NCBI GenBank assembly: GCA_947254645.1 | Contig: CAMYDW010000027.1 | Span: 1 to 16,161 of the forward strand | From: an uncultured Peptococcaceae bacterium | GTDB lineage: Bacteria > Bacillota > Peptococcia > Peptococcales > Peptococcaceae | DNA: 16,161 nucleotides | Direction: 5' to 3' | In this document: piece by piece, positions 1 to 6,683 of the stretch | Layout: every line of letters begins with the position of its first letter | Numbering within the stretch: position 1 is the stretch's first letter | Notes under the pieces: model-generated | The model's input: only the letters and a program-made list of their open reading frames with translations | The model's database searches: none | What the model was told of the DNA's origin: nothing | Translations under genes and position numbers: made by a program

Positions 1-38
1 CCGTAGGTGCTGGTACCGTATCTACTATCAAAGCGTAA
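1..38 (+). CDS. tuf: Elongation factor Tu, last residues (partial)
   Basis: The window opens inside a gene. Reading from base 3 gives VGAGTVSTIKA and a TAA stop at 36-38. EF-Tu proteins end with a very similar string (typically T-V-G-A-G-V-V at the C-terminus of the beta-barrel domain 3), and the two bases before it fit the expected Thr. The factor brings aminoacyl-tRNA to the ribosomal A site. Only the last 11 residues are present, so the call rests on this short but characteristic tail plus the strong terminator directly behind it. Another VGAG-ending protein cannot be fully excluded. Confidence 0.72.
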   Translation, partial: VGAGTVSTIKA

Positions 39-50
39 GTTTATTTGTAC

Positions 51-84
51 AAAAAAGCAGGGTTGAATCCTCAACCCTGCTTTT
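51..84 (+). terminator. Rho-independent terminator of tuf
   Basis: A perfect 10-bp stem (GCAGGGTTGA at 57-66 with TCAACCCTGC at 71-80), a 4-nt loop and TTTT. A six-A run precedes the stem. It ends the tuf transcript before the LysR gene. Confidence 0.9.
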
Positions 85-170
85 ATTATGCTCTAAAATA
101 TTGTATACTAACAGAATAGGAATAATTTTATAAAGTTAATAATATTAATATAGTTTTATTTACTAAGATG

Positions 171-179
171 TGATAAAAT
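171..179 (+). promoter_or_regulatory. Possible extended -10 promoter of the LysR gene
   Basis: TGATAAAAT fits an extended -10 (TGn followed by TAAAAT). No good -35 lies 16-18 bases upstream, where the sequence is simply AT-rich. It is the best candidate between the tuf terminator and the regulator gene. Confidence 0.35.
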
Positions 180-183
180 AACA

Positions 184-198
184 CCTCTAATATAGAGG
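184..198 (+). promoter_or_regulatory. Perfect palindrome, possible LysR autoregulatory site
   Basis: CCTCTA-ATA-TAGAGG is a perfect 6+3+6 inverted repeat just downstream of the putative -10 and 21 bases before the LysR start codon. LysR regulators often bind their own promoter. This palindrome is tighter than the classical T-N11-A box, so it could also be a small leader hairpin. Confidence 0.35.
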
Positions 199-219
199 AG
201 AAAAGGGGCGAGGTGCCAG

Positions 220-1128
220 ATGAAAATAGAACAACTTGAATTTCTTATTGAAGTCGTAAAAGCTGGCTCAATCAATGCTGCTAGTAAAAAGATTTTTATC
301 TCTCAACAAAGTTTAAACCAGTCACTTCGTAACCTTGAAGATGAACTTGGATTTGATGTATTACATCGTACTAAAAAGGGGGTAACCTTAACAGTACGTG
401 GCAGAGAGGTTTTTAATGCAGCACAGGCGATTGTAGCGCGTTATGACCAAATGTTGAGACAAATTTCGGAAATGAAATCAGATTCAACTGATATTATCAG
501 CGGGAAAATGAACGTGCATGCCTCTCCGATGATTAGTGTGTGCATTTTACCAGTGGTATATGTGGATTATCAGCACGGCTTCCCTAAGGTACAGCTTTAT
601 TGTCAGGAACGTTACCAAGAGGATATTCTTCGAGAAGTATCGAATAATCCTGGTGATGTTGGCTTTGTATTGGTTGCAAATACCTTGAAACGTTTCTATA
701 AATCAGCACCAGATAATATTGAGCTGACCCTGCTCAATACCTATCCTATTTATATTGCAATGTCTCCTCGTCATCCATTGGCCCATCAGCATACGCTTTC
801 ACTGCAATCTATTAAAGACTACCCATTGATTATTTATGAAGCTGGCGGGATTCAAGGGGAACATGCTTTGCAGGATGAAATTGATATGCATGTGCTTTTA
901 AGTACGAATAATAGCAATATGACACGTGAGCTTTTAAATGAAGGCAATGCAGTAATGTATTCCTATCAGCCATATATTACCCGTGGTGCTTTCCCGGATT
1001 GTGTCCATATTCCATTGAATAATAAGAGCATTATGTTTGAATTGTATATGGTTCATAACAAAGAAGCCAATCAAATGCAACGTCGATTAATTGATAGCTT
1101 TAGCTCTGTGTTTCAACAATATTTGTAA
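220..1128 (+). CDS. LysR family transcriptional regulator
   Basis: A 302-residue protein, the normal length of the family. The N-terminal winged helix-turn-helix (about residues 1-60) shows the family pattern: MKIEQLEFLIEVV, then AGSINAASKKIFISQQSLNQ, where the recognition helix lies, then a Leu-rich pairing region and the conserved turn HRTKKGVTLTVRG. From about residue 90 the sequence fits the two-lobed periplasmic-binding-protein-like effector domain. The ATG has GAGGTG four bases upstream. A strong terminator follows, so it is monocistronic. Target and inducer cannot be read from the sequence. LysR genes often control a divergent neighbour, but upstream there is only the end of tuf in the same orientation. 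The family call is firm and the role unknown. Confidence 0.93.
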   Translation: MKIEQLEFLIEVVKAGSINAASKKIFISQQSLNQSLRNLEDELGFDVLHRTKKGVTLTVRGREVFNAAQAIVARYDQMLRQISEMKSDSTDIISGKMNVHASPMISVCILPVVYVDYQHGFPKVQLYCQERYQEDILREVSNNPGDVGFVLVANTLKRFYKSAPDNIELTLLNTYPIYIAMSPRHPLAHQHTLSLQSIKDYPLIIYEAGGIQGEHALQDEIDMHVLLSTNNSNMTRELLNEGNAVMYSYQPYITRGAFPDCVHIPLNNKSIMFELYMVHNKEANQMQRRLIDSFSSVFQQYL

Positions 1129-1137
1129 TTTTTTAAG

Positions 1138-1167
1138 GAAGTGCTCTTAAAGAGCACTTCTTTTTTT
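1138..1167 (+). terminator. Terminator of the LysR gene
   Basis: A 10-bp stem GAAGTGCTCT / AGAGCACTTC with loop TAA, followed by seven T (1161-1167). It lies ten bases after the stop codon. Confidence 0.92.
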
Positions 1168-1192
1168 GCCGTTTAAAGGCAGGTGAGCGCTC

Positions 1193-1222
1193 TTGACGGA
1201 AGCAAAGGTATTGAGCTAAAAT
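1193..1222 (+). promoter_or_regulatory. SigA-type promoter of nadE
   Basis: TTGACG (1193-1198), an 18-base spacer, then TAAAAT (1217-1222). It starts 26 bases after the preceding terminator and 35 bases before the nadE start codon. Confidence 0.6.
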
Positions 1223-1256
1223 GAAATAACAAAGAAAATAACGAAGGAGGGATTGT

Positions 1257-2042
1257 ATGACATTATCTGATAAGGAATTATCTGAACTCATAGAGCGTCT
1301 TATTTTATGGATGCAAGCACAAAAAAATGCCATTGGCGCTAAGAACGTTGTGGTTGGAATTTCTGGGGGCAAAGATAGCTCGGTAGTGGCTGCTTTGTGC
1401 GCAAAGGCTTTTGGCAAAGAACATGTTTATGGTATTTTGATGCCTAATCATGTACAAGAGGATATAGCTTTTGCACAAGATCTTTGTGATGCGTTAGAAA
1501 TTCCGCATGAGACACTTGACATCGCTCCTGTTATGAATGCGTTTAATGAGCTGTTAAATAAGAGCGAATTTTTTGATGCGGTGAGTCGTCAAACAACTTT
1601 GAATTTACCCCCAAGGGTGCGTATGAGTTTGCTTTATGCGATGGCACAAAGCTTGGATGCAGTGGTGGTAAATACTTCAAACTTATCTGAGGATTGGGTT
1701 GGCTATGCTACTGTATATGGCGATACCGCAGGGGCTTTTTCTCCTTTAGCGACCCTCACAACAGATGAAGTTATTCAGGTAGGCCGTGCTTTGGGATTGG
1801 AAGAACGATTTATCTTAAAACCGCCTTCTGATGGTCTGACAGGTAAAACGGATGAAGATGTGCTAGGGTTTAGCTATGAAACACTCAATACGTATATCCG
1901 TACAGGCGAAGTGACTGCTGACATAAAAGATAGAATAGATTATCTGCACCGAATGAGTCGTTTTAAATTTTTGACAATTCCAATGTTTCATACAGGATTT
2001 CCTATTGTTGCAGATGATATTGCTCACATCTATTCTGAATAA
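1257..2042 (+). CDS. nadE: NH3-dependent NAD+ synthetase
   Basis: Makes NAD+ from nicotinic acid adenine dinucleotide, ATP and ammonia, the last step of NAD synthesis, in the cytoplasm. The 261 residues cover only the synthetase domain. No nitrilase-type glutaminase domain is present, which points to the ammonia-using form. Visible motifs: the ATP pyrophosphatase loop SGGKDS (36-41), RVRMSLLYAMAQ (120-131), NTSNLSED (139-146), GDTAGAFSPLATLT (155-168), and PPSDGL followed by TDEDVLGFSYE (189-208), then SRFK (234-237). The ATG follows a strong AAGGAGG. The next gene starts 12 bases after the stop with no terminator between, so the two are probably one transcript. Family call is secure. Confidence 0.96.
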   Translation: MTLSDKELSELIERLILWMQAQKNAIGAKNVVVGISGGKDSSVVAALCAKAFGKEHVYGILMPNHVQEDIAFAQDLCDALEIPHETLDIAPVMNAFNELLNKSEFFDAVSRQTTLNLPPRVRMSLLYAMAQSLDAVVVNTSNLSEDWVGYATVYGDTAGAFSPLATLTTDEVIQVGRALGLEERFILKPPSDGLTGKTDEDVLGFSYETLNTYIRTGEVTADIKDRIDYLHRMSRFKFLTIPMFHTGFPIVADDIAHIYSE

Positions 2043-2054
2043 AAGGGGGAAAGC

Positions 2055-2561
2055 ATGATGGCAAGAAAAAAATTTAAAGAAGGATTTAAAGAAGAAGCAG
2101 TGGCATACTGCAAAAAAAATACAGATAAAACCATCAAAGAATGTGCCAATGATCTAGATTTAGGTTATAGTACCTTGCGTCGGTGGATTTCTCAAGTTGA
2201 AGCCGAAAACGAAAAAAAAGCAAAGAAAGCTGAAAATAAACAGACGCAAAAAATAGAGCAGAAAGCTGACAATAAATCAGAGGTGCAGGATGTGAAAAAA
2301 GATGAAGTTATCAGTGTAGAGAATGCTGATCAAACAACCTTTATCGATTCAGATGCCTTAAATGAACCATCCATTAGTTATGTTCCAGAGTTTTATAGAC
2401 AACAAGCAAATGCTGGGATTAAAGAAGAGCTTTTGGGAAATGTGCCTTCACTTAGCAAAATTACTGAGAAAGTGGAATTGGTTTCTTTATACAAAAAAAG
2501 TCATGATTTGAAAAAGAAGAAAAAACAGATCGAAAAAATTATCAAAAACAAACAGAAATAG
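2055..2561 (+). CDS. Stand-alone transposase-type helix-turn-helix protein
   Basis: 168 residues. Residues 4-48 (FKEGFKEEAVAYC, then TIKECANDLDLGYSTLRRWI) match the helix-turn-helix of IS3/IS911-type transposase OrfA proteins. After that comes a Lys/Glu-rich, probably disordered or helical linker (about 49-100), then a more ordinary segment (PSISYVPEFYRQQ) and a Lys-rich, probably coiled-coil tail. OrfA proteins are usually about 90-110 residues and are followed by an integrase-type OrfB. Here there is no OrfB, no terminal inverted repeat, and a tail not typical of OrfA. AGGGGGA lies 5 bases before the first ATG and 8 before a second at 2058, so either could be the start. The gene appears co-transcribed with nadE. 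It is likely a DNA-binding protein of transposase origin; function unknown. Confidence 0.75.
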   Translation: MMARKKFKEGFKEEAVAYCKKNTDKTIKECANDLDLGYSTLRRWISQVEAENEKKAKKAENKQTQKIEQKADNKSEVQDVKKDEVISVENADQTTFIDSDALNEPSISYVPEFYRQQANAGIKEELLGNVPSLSKITEKVELVSLYKKSHDLKKKKKQIEKIIKNKQK

Positions 2562-2572
2562 AGTTTGTATTG

Positions 2573-2619
2573 GCATATTGTCCTAAATTTTTTTGCTTAG
2601 GACAATATGCTTTTTTTTT
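2573..2619 (+). terminator. Strong terminator after the nadE operon
   Basis: A perfect 14-bp stem (2573-2586 with 2597-2610), a 10-nt loop and nine T. It isolates the feo operon from nadE. Confidence 0.94.
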
Positions 2620-2623
2620 GCTA

Positions 2624-2670
2624 GTTAAACCGTAGGTTTTCGTTGACAACCCTGGTTAACGATGTTAAAC
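2624..2670 (+). repeat. Repeated GTTAAAC elements at the feo promoter
   Basis: GTTAAAC occurs at 2624-2630 and 2664-2670, exactly 40 bases apart, with a GTTAAC at 2655-2660. The last two form the inverted repeat TTAAC-GAT-GTTAA (2656-2668), which overlaps the -10. A further AGTTA-N8-TAACT inverted repeat lies at 2678-2695. The placement suits a repressor site, probably for an iron regulator, but it does not match the Fur consensus. The assignment is inference. Confidence 0.4.
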
Positions 2671-2671
2671 T
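2643..2671 (+). promoter_or_regulatory. Promoter of the feo operon
   Basis: Consensus -35 TTGACA (2643-2648), 17-base spacer, -10 TAAACT (2666-2671, four of six consensus bases). It is the only good promoter between the nadE-operon terminator and feoA. Confidence 0.6.
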
Positions 2672-2735
2672 CTATATAGTTAAGAATCACTAACTTATTA
2701 ATTTACTGGTGTCAATCAATGAAGGGAAGGTTATT

Positions 2736-3026
2736 ATGTCTACTATGAGTGAAAAAAACTTAGGTGCTAGCATCAATCCTACTTTGAATGCTTCTCCTAC
2801 AGGATTGCGTATGCCGTTAAGTAAAATGACAAAGGGCAATCAAGGTGTTGTGGTAAAAGTGTCAGGTGCGGATGAGACAAAGAAGCACTTAAATAACCTT
2901 GGCTTTGTTGATGGAACAACGGTGACATTAATCAGTGAATTAAATGGTAGTATTATTGTTGAAGTAAAGGGAACAAAACTTGGCTTGGATGCTGATTTGG
3001 CAAAAAGAGTGATAGTTGTTTCCTAA
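2736..3026 (+). CDS. feoA: FeoA family ferrous-iron transport protein (first copy)
   Basis: A small cytoplasmic SH3-like protein that works with FeoB in Fe(II) uptake. About residues 20-96 form the FeoA domain: LSKMTKGNQGVVVKVSG, then the family hallmark LNNLGFVDGTTVTLI, and a final GLDADLAKRVIVV. The first 20 or so residues are an extra, low-similarity extension. An upstream in-frame GTG (2709) is possible, but AAGGGAAGG sits just before the ATG at 2736, giving 96 residues. A second feoA starts 17 bases after the stop. FeoA is known to bind FeoB and is thought to modulate its GTPase or its assembly. Confidence 0.9.
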   Translation: MSTMSEKNLGASINPTLNASPTGLRMPLSKMTKGNQGVVVKVSGADETKKHLNNLGFVDGTTVTLISELNGSIIVEVKGTKLGLDADLAKRVIVVS

Positions 3027-3043
3027 AAAAAAGGAGGATGTTG

Positions 3044-3283
3044 ATGGACACAATACAAGAAGGACGTACGCTAAAAGACTTAAGCCCTGGTGAAAGTGCA
3101 AAAGTGATTCGCATTGTAGCAGAAGGTGCTCTAAAACGTCGTATTATGGATATGGGATTGACACGCGGTACAACGGTCACCTTTAGAAAAGTGGCGCCAC
3201 TTGGAGATCCAATTGAAATTACTGTTCGTGGTTATGAGCTATCCATTCGTAAGGATGAAGCACAACATGTGGTTGTTGAATAA
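3044..3283 (+). CDS. feoA: FeoA family ferrous-iron transport protein (second copy)
   Basis: 79 residues, the usual size for FeoA. It reads LKDLSPGESAKVIRI, RRIMDMGLTRGTTVTF and a terminal YELSIRKDEAQHVVV, a better match to classical FeoA than the first copy. An ATG at 3038 touches the AAGGAGG itself (3031-3037) and is too close to be used; the ATG at 3044 is correctly spaced. Two feoA genes before one feoB are common in anaerobic Bacillota. A weak hairpin followed by eight T overlaps its stop codon (see 3267-3303) and may reduce transcription into feoB. Confidence 0.93.
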   Translation: MDTIQEGRTLKDLSPGESAKVIRIVAEGALKRRIMDMGLTRGTTVTFRKVAPLGDPIEITVRGYELSIRKDEAQHVVVE

Positions 3284-3303
3284 GAGCCACATATCTTTTT
3301 TTT
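3267..3303 (+). terminator. Weak hairpin plus U-tract between feoA and feoB
   Basis: ATGTGG (3267-3272) can pair with CCACAT (3287-3292) around a 14-nt loop that contains the feoA stop codon. After three more bases comes a run of eight T (3296-3303). The stem is short, so it would act at most as a partial terminator or a processing site setting the feoA:feoB ratio. Confidence 0.4.
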
Positions 3304-3349
3304 GCAAGAAAGTTAGCGAACACTAATAGCTATTTTGAAAGGAGCGGTT

Positions 3350-5362
3350 ATGATTAACATAGCTTTAATAGGTAATCCTAACAGTGGTAAGACCAGTTTG
3401 TTTAATGAATTCACTGGTGCCAGACAACATGTTGGTAACTGGCCTGGGGTTACAGTAGAAAAAAAAGATGGTCCTTTAAAGAAACATCAAGATGTTAATA
3501 TTGTCGATTTACCTGGTATTTATTCCCTTTCTCCCTATACCTTAGAGGAAGTGGTGAGTCGTGATTATATTATGAATGAGCGCCCAGATGCCATCATTGA
3601 TATTATTGACGCGACAAACTTAGAGAGAAATCTTTATCTAACAACCCAATTATTAGAAACCGATACACCAATGGTGATTGCTCTCAATATGATGGATTTG
3701 GTGGAAAAACGCGGGATTAAAATTGATACGAAGGCATTATCAAAACAATTTGGTGGGATTCCTGTTGTTGAAATTTCAGCGCTAGAACGTAAGGGGCTTG
3801 ATCAATTGATTGAGCAGGTCTTGCAAATCGCAAAAGCTAATAAACGCCCTCGTGCCATTACCTTTTCTGACAATGTAGAAAAAGCCCTTGCAGATATTGA
3901 AAAAGAAGTGGGGCTTGAAGGTGGCAGTGCGCGTTATTATGCGATTAAGCTTTTTGAACGTGATGAAAAAATTTACGGAGACTATCCTTTTAAAGGAGAA
4001 AGCCAAAAAGCCCTTGAAGATATCTTAGAGGCGATTGAAAATCTTGAAGACAATGATAGTGAAACCATCATCACCAATGAGCGTTATGACTATATCTCTG
4101 AGGCCATGGATAAAGTGGTCAAAGAACGCGCGAAAAAAAGTGATGAAATATCTGTTTCTGATAAAATTGATAGCATTGTCACGAATCGCTGGTTGGCATT
4201 ACCGATTTTTGCAGCAATCCTATTTGTTATTTATTATTTCTCTATTTCTACAATCGGTGGCTATTTTACAGAATGGGTGCCAGAATTCTTTGATATTATC
4301 AAGGGAGGGGTAGAAGCTGGTCTTGTTGCTGTCAATGCGGCACCATTCTTACAAGATTTGATCCTTAGTGGGATTATTGATGGGGTTAGTGCGGTACTCG
4401 GTTTTGTACCACAGTTGATGATTTTATTCTTTTTCCTTTCATTTTTGGAAGGTTGCGGATATATGTCACGTGTTGCATTTATTATGGATAGAGCGTTCCG
4501 TCGTTTTGGTCTTTCTGGCAAAAGCTTTATTCCATTTATTATTGGAACAGGGTGTGGTGTACCAGCTATTATGGCGACCCGTACCATTGAAAATGAAAAA
4601 GACCGCCGCATGACCATTATTACAACGACATTTATGCCATGTGGCGCGAAGTTGCCAATTATTGCCCTCTTTGTAGGGGCACTCTTCCCAGATCAGCCTT
4701 GGCTCGCACCAGCATGTTATTTGATTGGGATTGCAGCGATTATTCTAAGCTGTTTCATTTTGAAACGTACCAAGAGCTTTAAGGGAGAACCTGCACCATT
4801 TATCATCGAATTACCAGAATATCGCATGCCAAAGCTTAAAAATATTTTGGCGATGATGTGGGAAAAGGCCCGCGCCTTTATCATCAAAGCTGGGACGGTC
4901 ATTTTGGTTTGTTCCGCTGTCATTTGGTTGTTGAGCTCCTATAACTTCCATTTAGAGGCAGTGGATGCAGATCAGTCTATGCTAGCAGCAGTTGCTGGAG
5001 TTGTTGCTCCTATTTTTGCACCAATTGGTTTAGGAGCATGGCAAGCAACCGCAGGTGCTTTGAGTGGCTTGGTAGCAAAAGAAAACCTTGTGGCAGTATT
5101 AGGGGTGCTTTTTGGTGCTGGCGCAGATGCGAACGAAGAAAGTGCTGAATTAATAACTCAAGTGCAACAATTCTTCACCCCTGCTTCTGGGATGGCGTAT
5201 ATGCTCTTTAACTTACTGTGTGCGCCTTGTTTTGCAGCAATAGGTGCTATTCGTCGTGAAATGGCAAGTGCTAAATGGACTGCTTTTGCGATTGCTTATC
5301 AATGTGCATTTGCCTATATTGTTGCATTTATTGTGTATCAATGTATGAATCTATTCATGTAG
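3350..5362 (+). CDS. feoB: Ferrous iron transporter FeoB
   Basis: Inner-membrane Fe(II) transporter with an N-terminal GTPase, 670 residues. G-protein motifs: G1 GNPNSGKT (8-15), G2 in GNWPGVT (29-35), G3 DLPG (53-56), G4 NMMD (113-116), G5 SA (143-144). A helical guanine-dissociation-inhibitor-like region follows to about 265. The membrane part starts near NRWLALPIFA. The two Gate regions are clear, with GTGCGVPAIMATRT and FMPCGAKLPI, each with the conserved Cys. The long frame opens at a TTG (3335), but GGAG at 3341-3344 serves the ATG at 3350. It is shorter than E. coli FeoB (773 residues) and close to other Bacillota copies, and no FeoC domain is seen. The next small gene begins 24 bases downstream. 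Confidence 0.97.
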   Translation: MINIALIGNPNSGKTSLFNEFTGARQHVGNWPGVTVEKKDGPLKKHQDVNIVDLPGIYSLSPYTLEEVVSRDYIMNERPDAIIDIIDATNLERNLYLTTQLLETDTPMVIALNMMDLVEKRGIKIDTKALSKQFGGIPVVEISALERKGLDQLIEQVLQIAKANKRPRAITFSDNVEKALADIEKEVGLEGGSARYYAIKLFERDEKIYGDYPFKGESQKALEDILEAIENLEDNDSETIITNERYDYISEAMDKVVKERAKKSDEISVSDKIDSIVTNRWLALPIFAAILFVIYYFSISTIGGYFTEWVPEFFDIIKGGVEAGLVAVNAAPFLQDLILSGIIDGVSAVLGFVPQLMILFFFLSFLEGCGYMSRVAFIMDRAFRRFGLSGKSFIPFIIGTGCGVPAIMATRTIENEKDRRMTIITTTFMPCGAKLPIIALFVGALFPDQPWLAPACYLIGIAAIILSCFILKRTKSFKGEPAPFIIELPEYRMPKLKNILAMMWEKARAFIIKAGTVILVCSAVIWLLSSYNFHLEAVDADQSMLAAVAGVVAPIFAPIGLGAWQATAGALSGLVAKENLVAVLGVLFGAGADANEESAELITQVQQFFTPASGMAYMLFNLLCAPCFAAIGAIRREMASAKWTAFAIAYQCAFAYIVAFIVYQCMNLFM

Positions 5363-5386
5363 GACTTTTATAAGGAGGAAGATTTT

Positions 5387-5566
5387 ATGCCATCACTCGG
5401 TACCATTTTTGTTTCAATCATTCTGATTGCAATTTTTGTATTTGCTTTGCGTTCTATCTTTGTCAAAAAAAAGAGTGGCGGCAGCTGCGGATGTGGATGT
5501 AGTGGTTGTAGTGCACATCAGCAGTCAGATAGTGGCTCATGTTGTAGTGGGCAACATCATTCCTAA
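5387..5566 (+). CDS. FeoB-associated Cys-rich membrane protein
   Basis: A 59-residue protein, easily missed by gene finders. Residues 1-26 (MPSLGTIFVSIILIAIFVFA onwards) form one transmembrane helix. A Lys cluster (27-29) suggests the C-terminus is cytoplasmic. The tail carries six cysteines (34, 36, 38, 41, 52, 53) in CGCGCSGC and SCC, plus histidines 44, 57 and 58. This fits the FeoB_associated Cys-rich family found directly after feoB. TAAGGAGGAA precedes the ATG, and the gene starts 24 bases after feoB with a terminator behind it, so it ends the operon. A role in binding Fe(II) at the exit of FeoB is a reasonable but unproven idea. Confidence 0.9.
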   Translation: MPSLGTIFVSIILIAIFVFALRSIFVKKKSGGSCGCGCSGCSAHQQSDSGSCCSGQHHS

Positions 5567-5573
5567 ATATTGT

Positions 5574-5609
5574 AAAGTCATCTGTGTTTTGAGGACAGAT
5601 GACTTTTTT
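5574..5609 (+). terminator. Terminator of the feo operon
   Basis: A 12-bp stem (AAAGTCATCTGT at 5574-5585 with its complement at 5595-5606), a 9-nt loop and a T run to 5609. The AAA/TTT base of the stem overlaps the U-tract. Confidence 0.92.
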
Positions 5610-5627
5610 ATATTTTTATGATATAAT
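5599..5627 (+). promoter_or_regulatory. Promoter of the coiled-coil gene, overlapping the feo terminator
   Basis: A perfect -10 TATAAT (5622-5627) with an extended TGA before it (5619-5621). A fair -35 ATGACT (5599-5604) lies 17 bases upstream, inside the 3' arm of the feo terminator hairpin. Confidence 0.6.
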
Positions 5628-5669
5628 AAATCAAAATTTTATCATCAATTGCGAAATGGGGGTTTATCC

Positions 5670-6578
5670 ATGGGTGATATAAGTGAAGTGTATGGCAAAA
5701 TACAGGAAAAAAAGAAACTAGAAAAGCAGCTCCTTTTATTGAAAGAACAAGGAAAGATGGCAGAAAAAGCATTGGTAGACTGTCGAGTGCGTTGTCAAAA
5801 AGAAAATTTGGATGTTAAAAAATTTGAGAGCAACGAATTTAAGCAATTTTGGTATAAATTACGTGGTGAATTTGAAAAACGTCAGTTGGAAAACGCCGCA
5901 AATGCTGCAGCTGCCATGCGCGCGTTGCATGATGCCCAGGCCCACGCTTTTGATGTTTCTCTAGAACAAGAAGCTGTAGAAAAGCAACTGGAAGCGCTTG
6001 CTGGTATTGAAAAAATATATGAGGAAACCCTTGCGCAACATTTAGATCATTTGGATTACTCTATCCATCGTGATGAAATTTTACGCATGCAACAAAAAAT
6101 TGCAGACGATGGCTATCAACTCAAGGTGTTGGAGGGAGCAAAAAATCTGATTCATCTTTCAGATATAAAAATTACCCAAACCCTTGCAGCGTTGGAGCGC
6201 GTGAAGCAATTGCCAGCCAATGCGGTATCAGTGAAAGACGAGGCACAGGTGGTTATTTCTCTCTATTCTGAATGTCGCATCTTATTTTTCCAACTGGATC
6301 AGGAACTTTCTCAAGTAGATAGTATTGAAACTGAAGAAATGCATTTTTCCAGTCGTTTGCAGAGCAAGGCAACGGATATTTTTTATAACAAGCATTTTAC
6401 CGAAGAAATTGATAAAGAAACCCTTGCCCAAGCATTGGTAGAGCTTAATGAGATACAGACACTCCTGCGCAAAGAGGAAGAGACCCTTCGTCACTTAATG
6501 ACAGAAATGGCAGACACTCAAGTGATACATCAAGAACAACTTGAAAAATTTATCGCTGAAACCACGGTTACCCTTTAA
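5670..6578 (+). CDS. Uncharacterised coiled-coil protein
   Basis: 302 residues, with no signal peptide or membrane segment. It is rich in Glu, Lys, Gln, Ala and Leu with heptad-like spacing. Residues about 5-45 and 60-125 look like long coiled-coil helices, separated by a short conserved-looking part (VKKFESNEFKQFWYKLRGEF). The second half is also mostly helical. The layout resembles a group of unnamed Bacillota coiled-coil proteins, but I cannot name a family. The longest frame begins at a TTG (5649); the ATG at 5670 with GGGGG at 5658-5662 is the better start. It has its own promoter and terminator, so it is monocistronic. A structural or scaffold role is only a guess. Confidence 0.75.
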   Translation: MGDISEVYGKIQEKKKLEKQLLLLKEQGKMAEKALVDCRVRCQKENLDVKKFESNEFKQFWYKLRGEFEKRQLENAANAAAAMRALHDAQAHAFDVSLEQEAVEKQLEALAGIEKIYEETLAQHLDHLDYSIHRDEILRMQQKIADDGYQLKVLEGAKNLIHLSDIKITQTLAALERVKQLPANAVSVKDEAQVVISLYSECRILFFQLDQELSQVDSIETEEMHFSSRLQSKATDIFYNKHFTEEIDKETLAQALVELNEIQTLLRKEEETLRHLMTEMADTQVIHQEQLEKFIAETTVTL

Positions 6579-6585
6579 ATAAACG

Positions 6586-6615
6586 AGACGATTGCCACGG
6601 CAATCGTCTTTTTTT
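6586..6615 (+). terminator. Terminator of the coiled-coil gene
   Basis: A 10-bp stem AGACGATTGC / GCAATCGTCT with loop CACG, then a T run to 6615, starting eight bases after the stop codon. Confidence 0.93.
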
Positions 6616-6664
6616 GCATATATAAAATTTATAAAAATAGTAAAAAAAACTTATTTTATCATGC

Positions 6665-6683
6665 GAAAATGATTGTCATTCCT
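6665..6683 (+). promoter_or_regulatory. Fur-like box over the EF-G-like promoter
   Basis: GAAAATGATTGTCATTCCT matches the 19-base Fur consensus GATAATGATAATCATTATC at 13 positions. It contains the perfect inverted repeat AATGA-TTG-TCATT. It overlaps the -35 element (6673-6678), where a bound repressor would block RNA polymerase. PerR and Zur boxes are related palindromes, so the exact regulator is not certain. Confidence 0.5.

Noticed and set aside
2055..2561. An intact insertion sequence.
   Set aside because: No OrfB, no terminal inverted repeats and no target duplication are visible around the HTH gene.
4261..4617. 118-codon minus-strand open frame inside feoB.
   Set aside because: It is a shadow of the conserved FeoB membrane domain.
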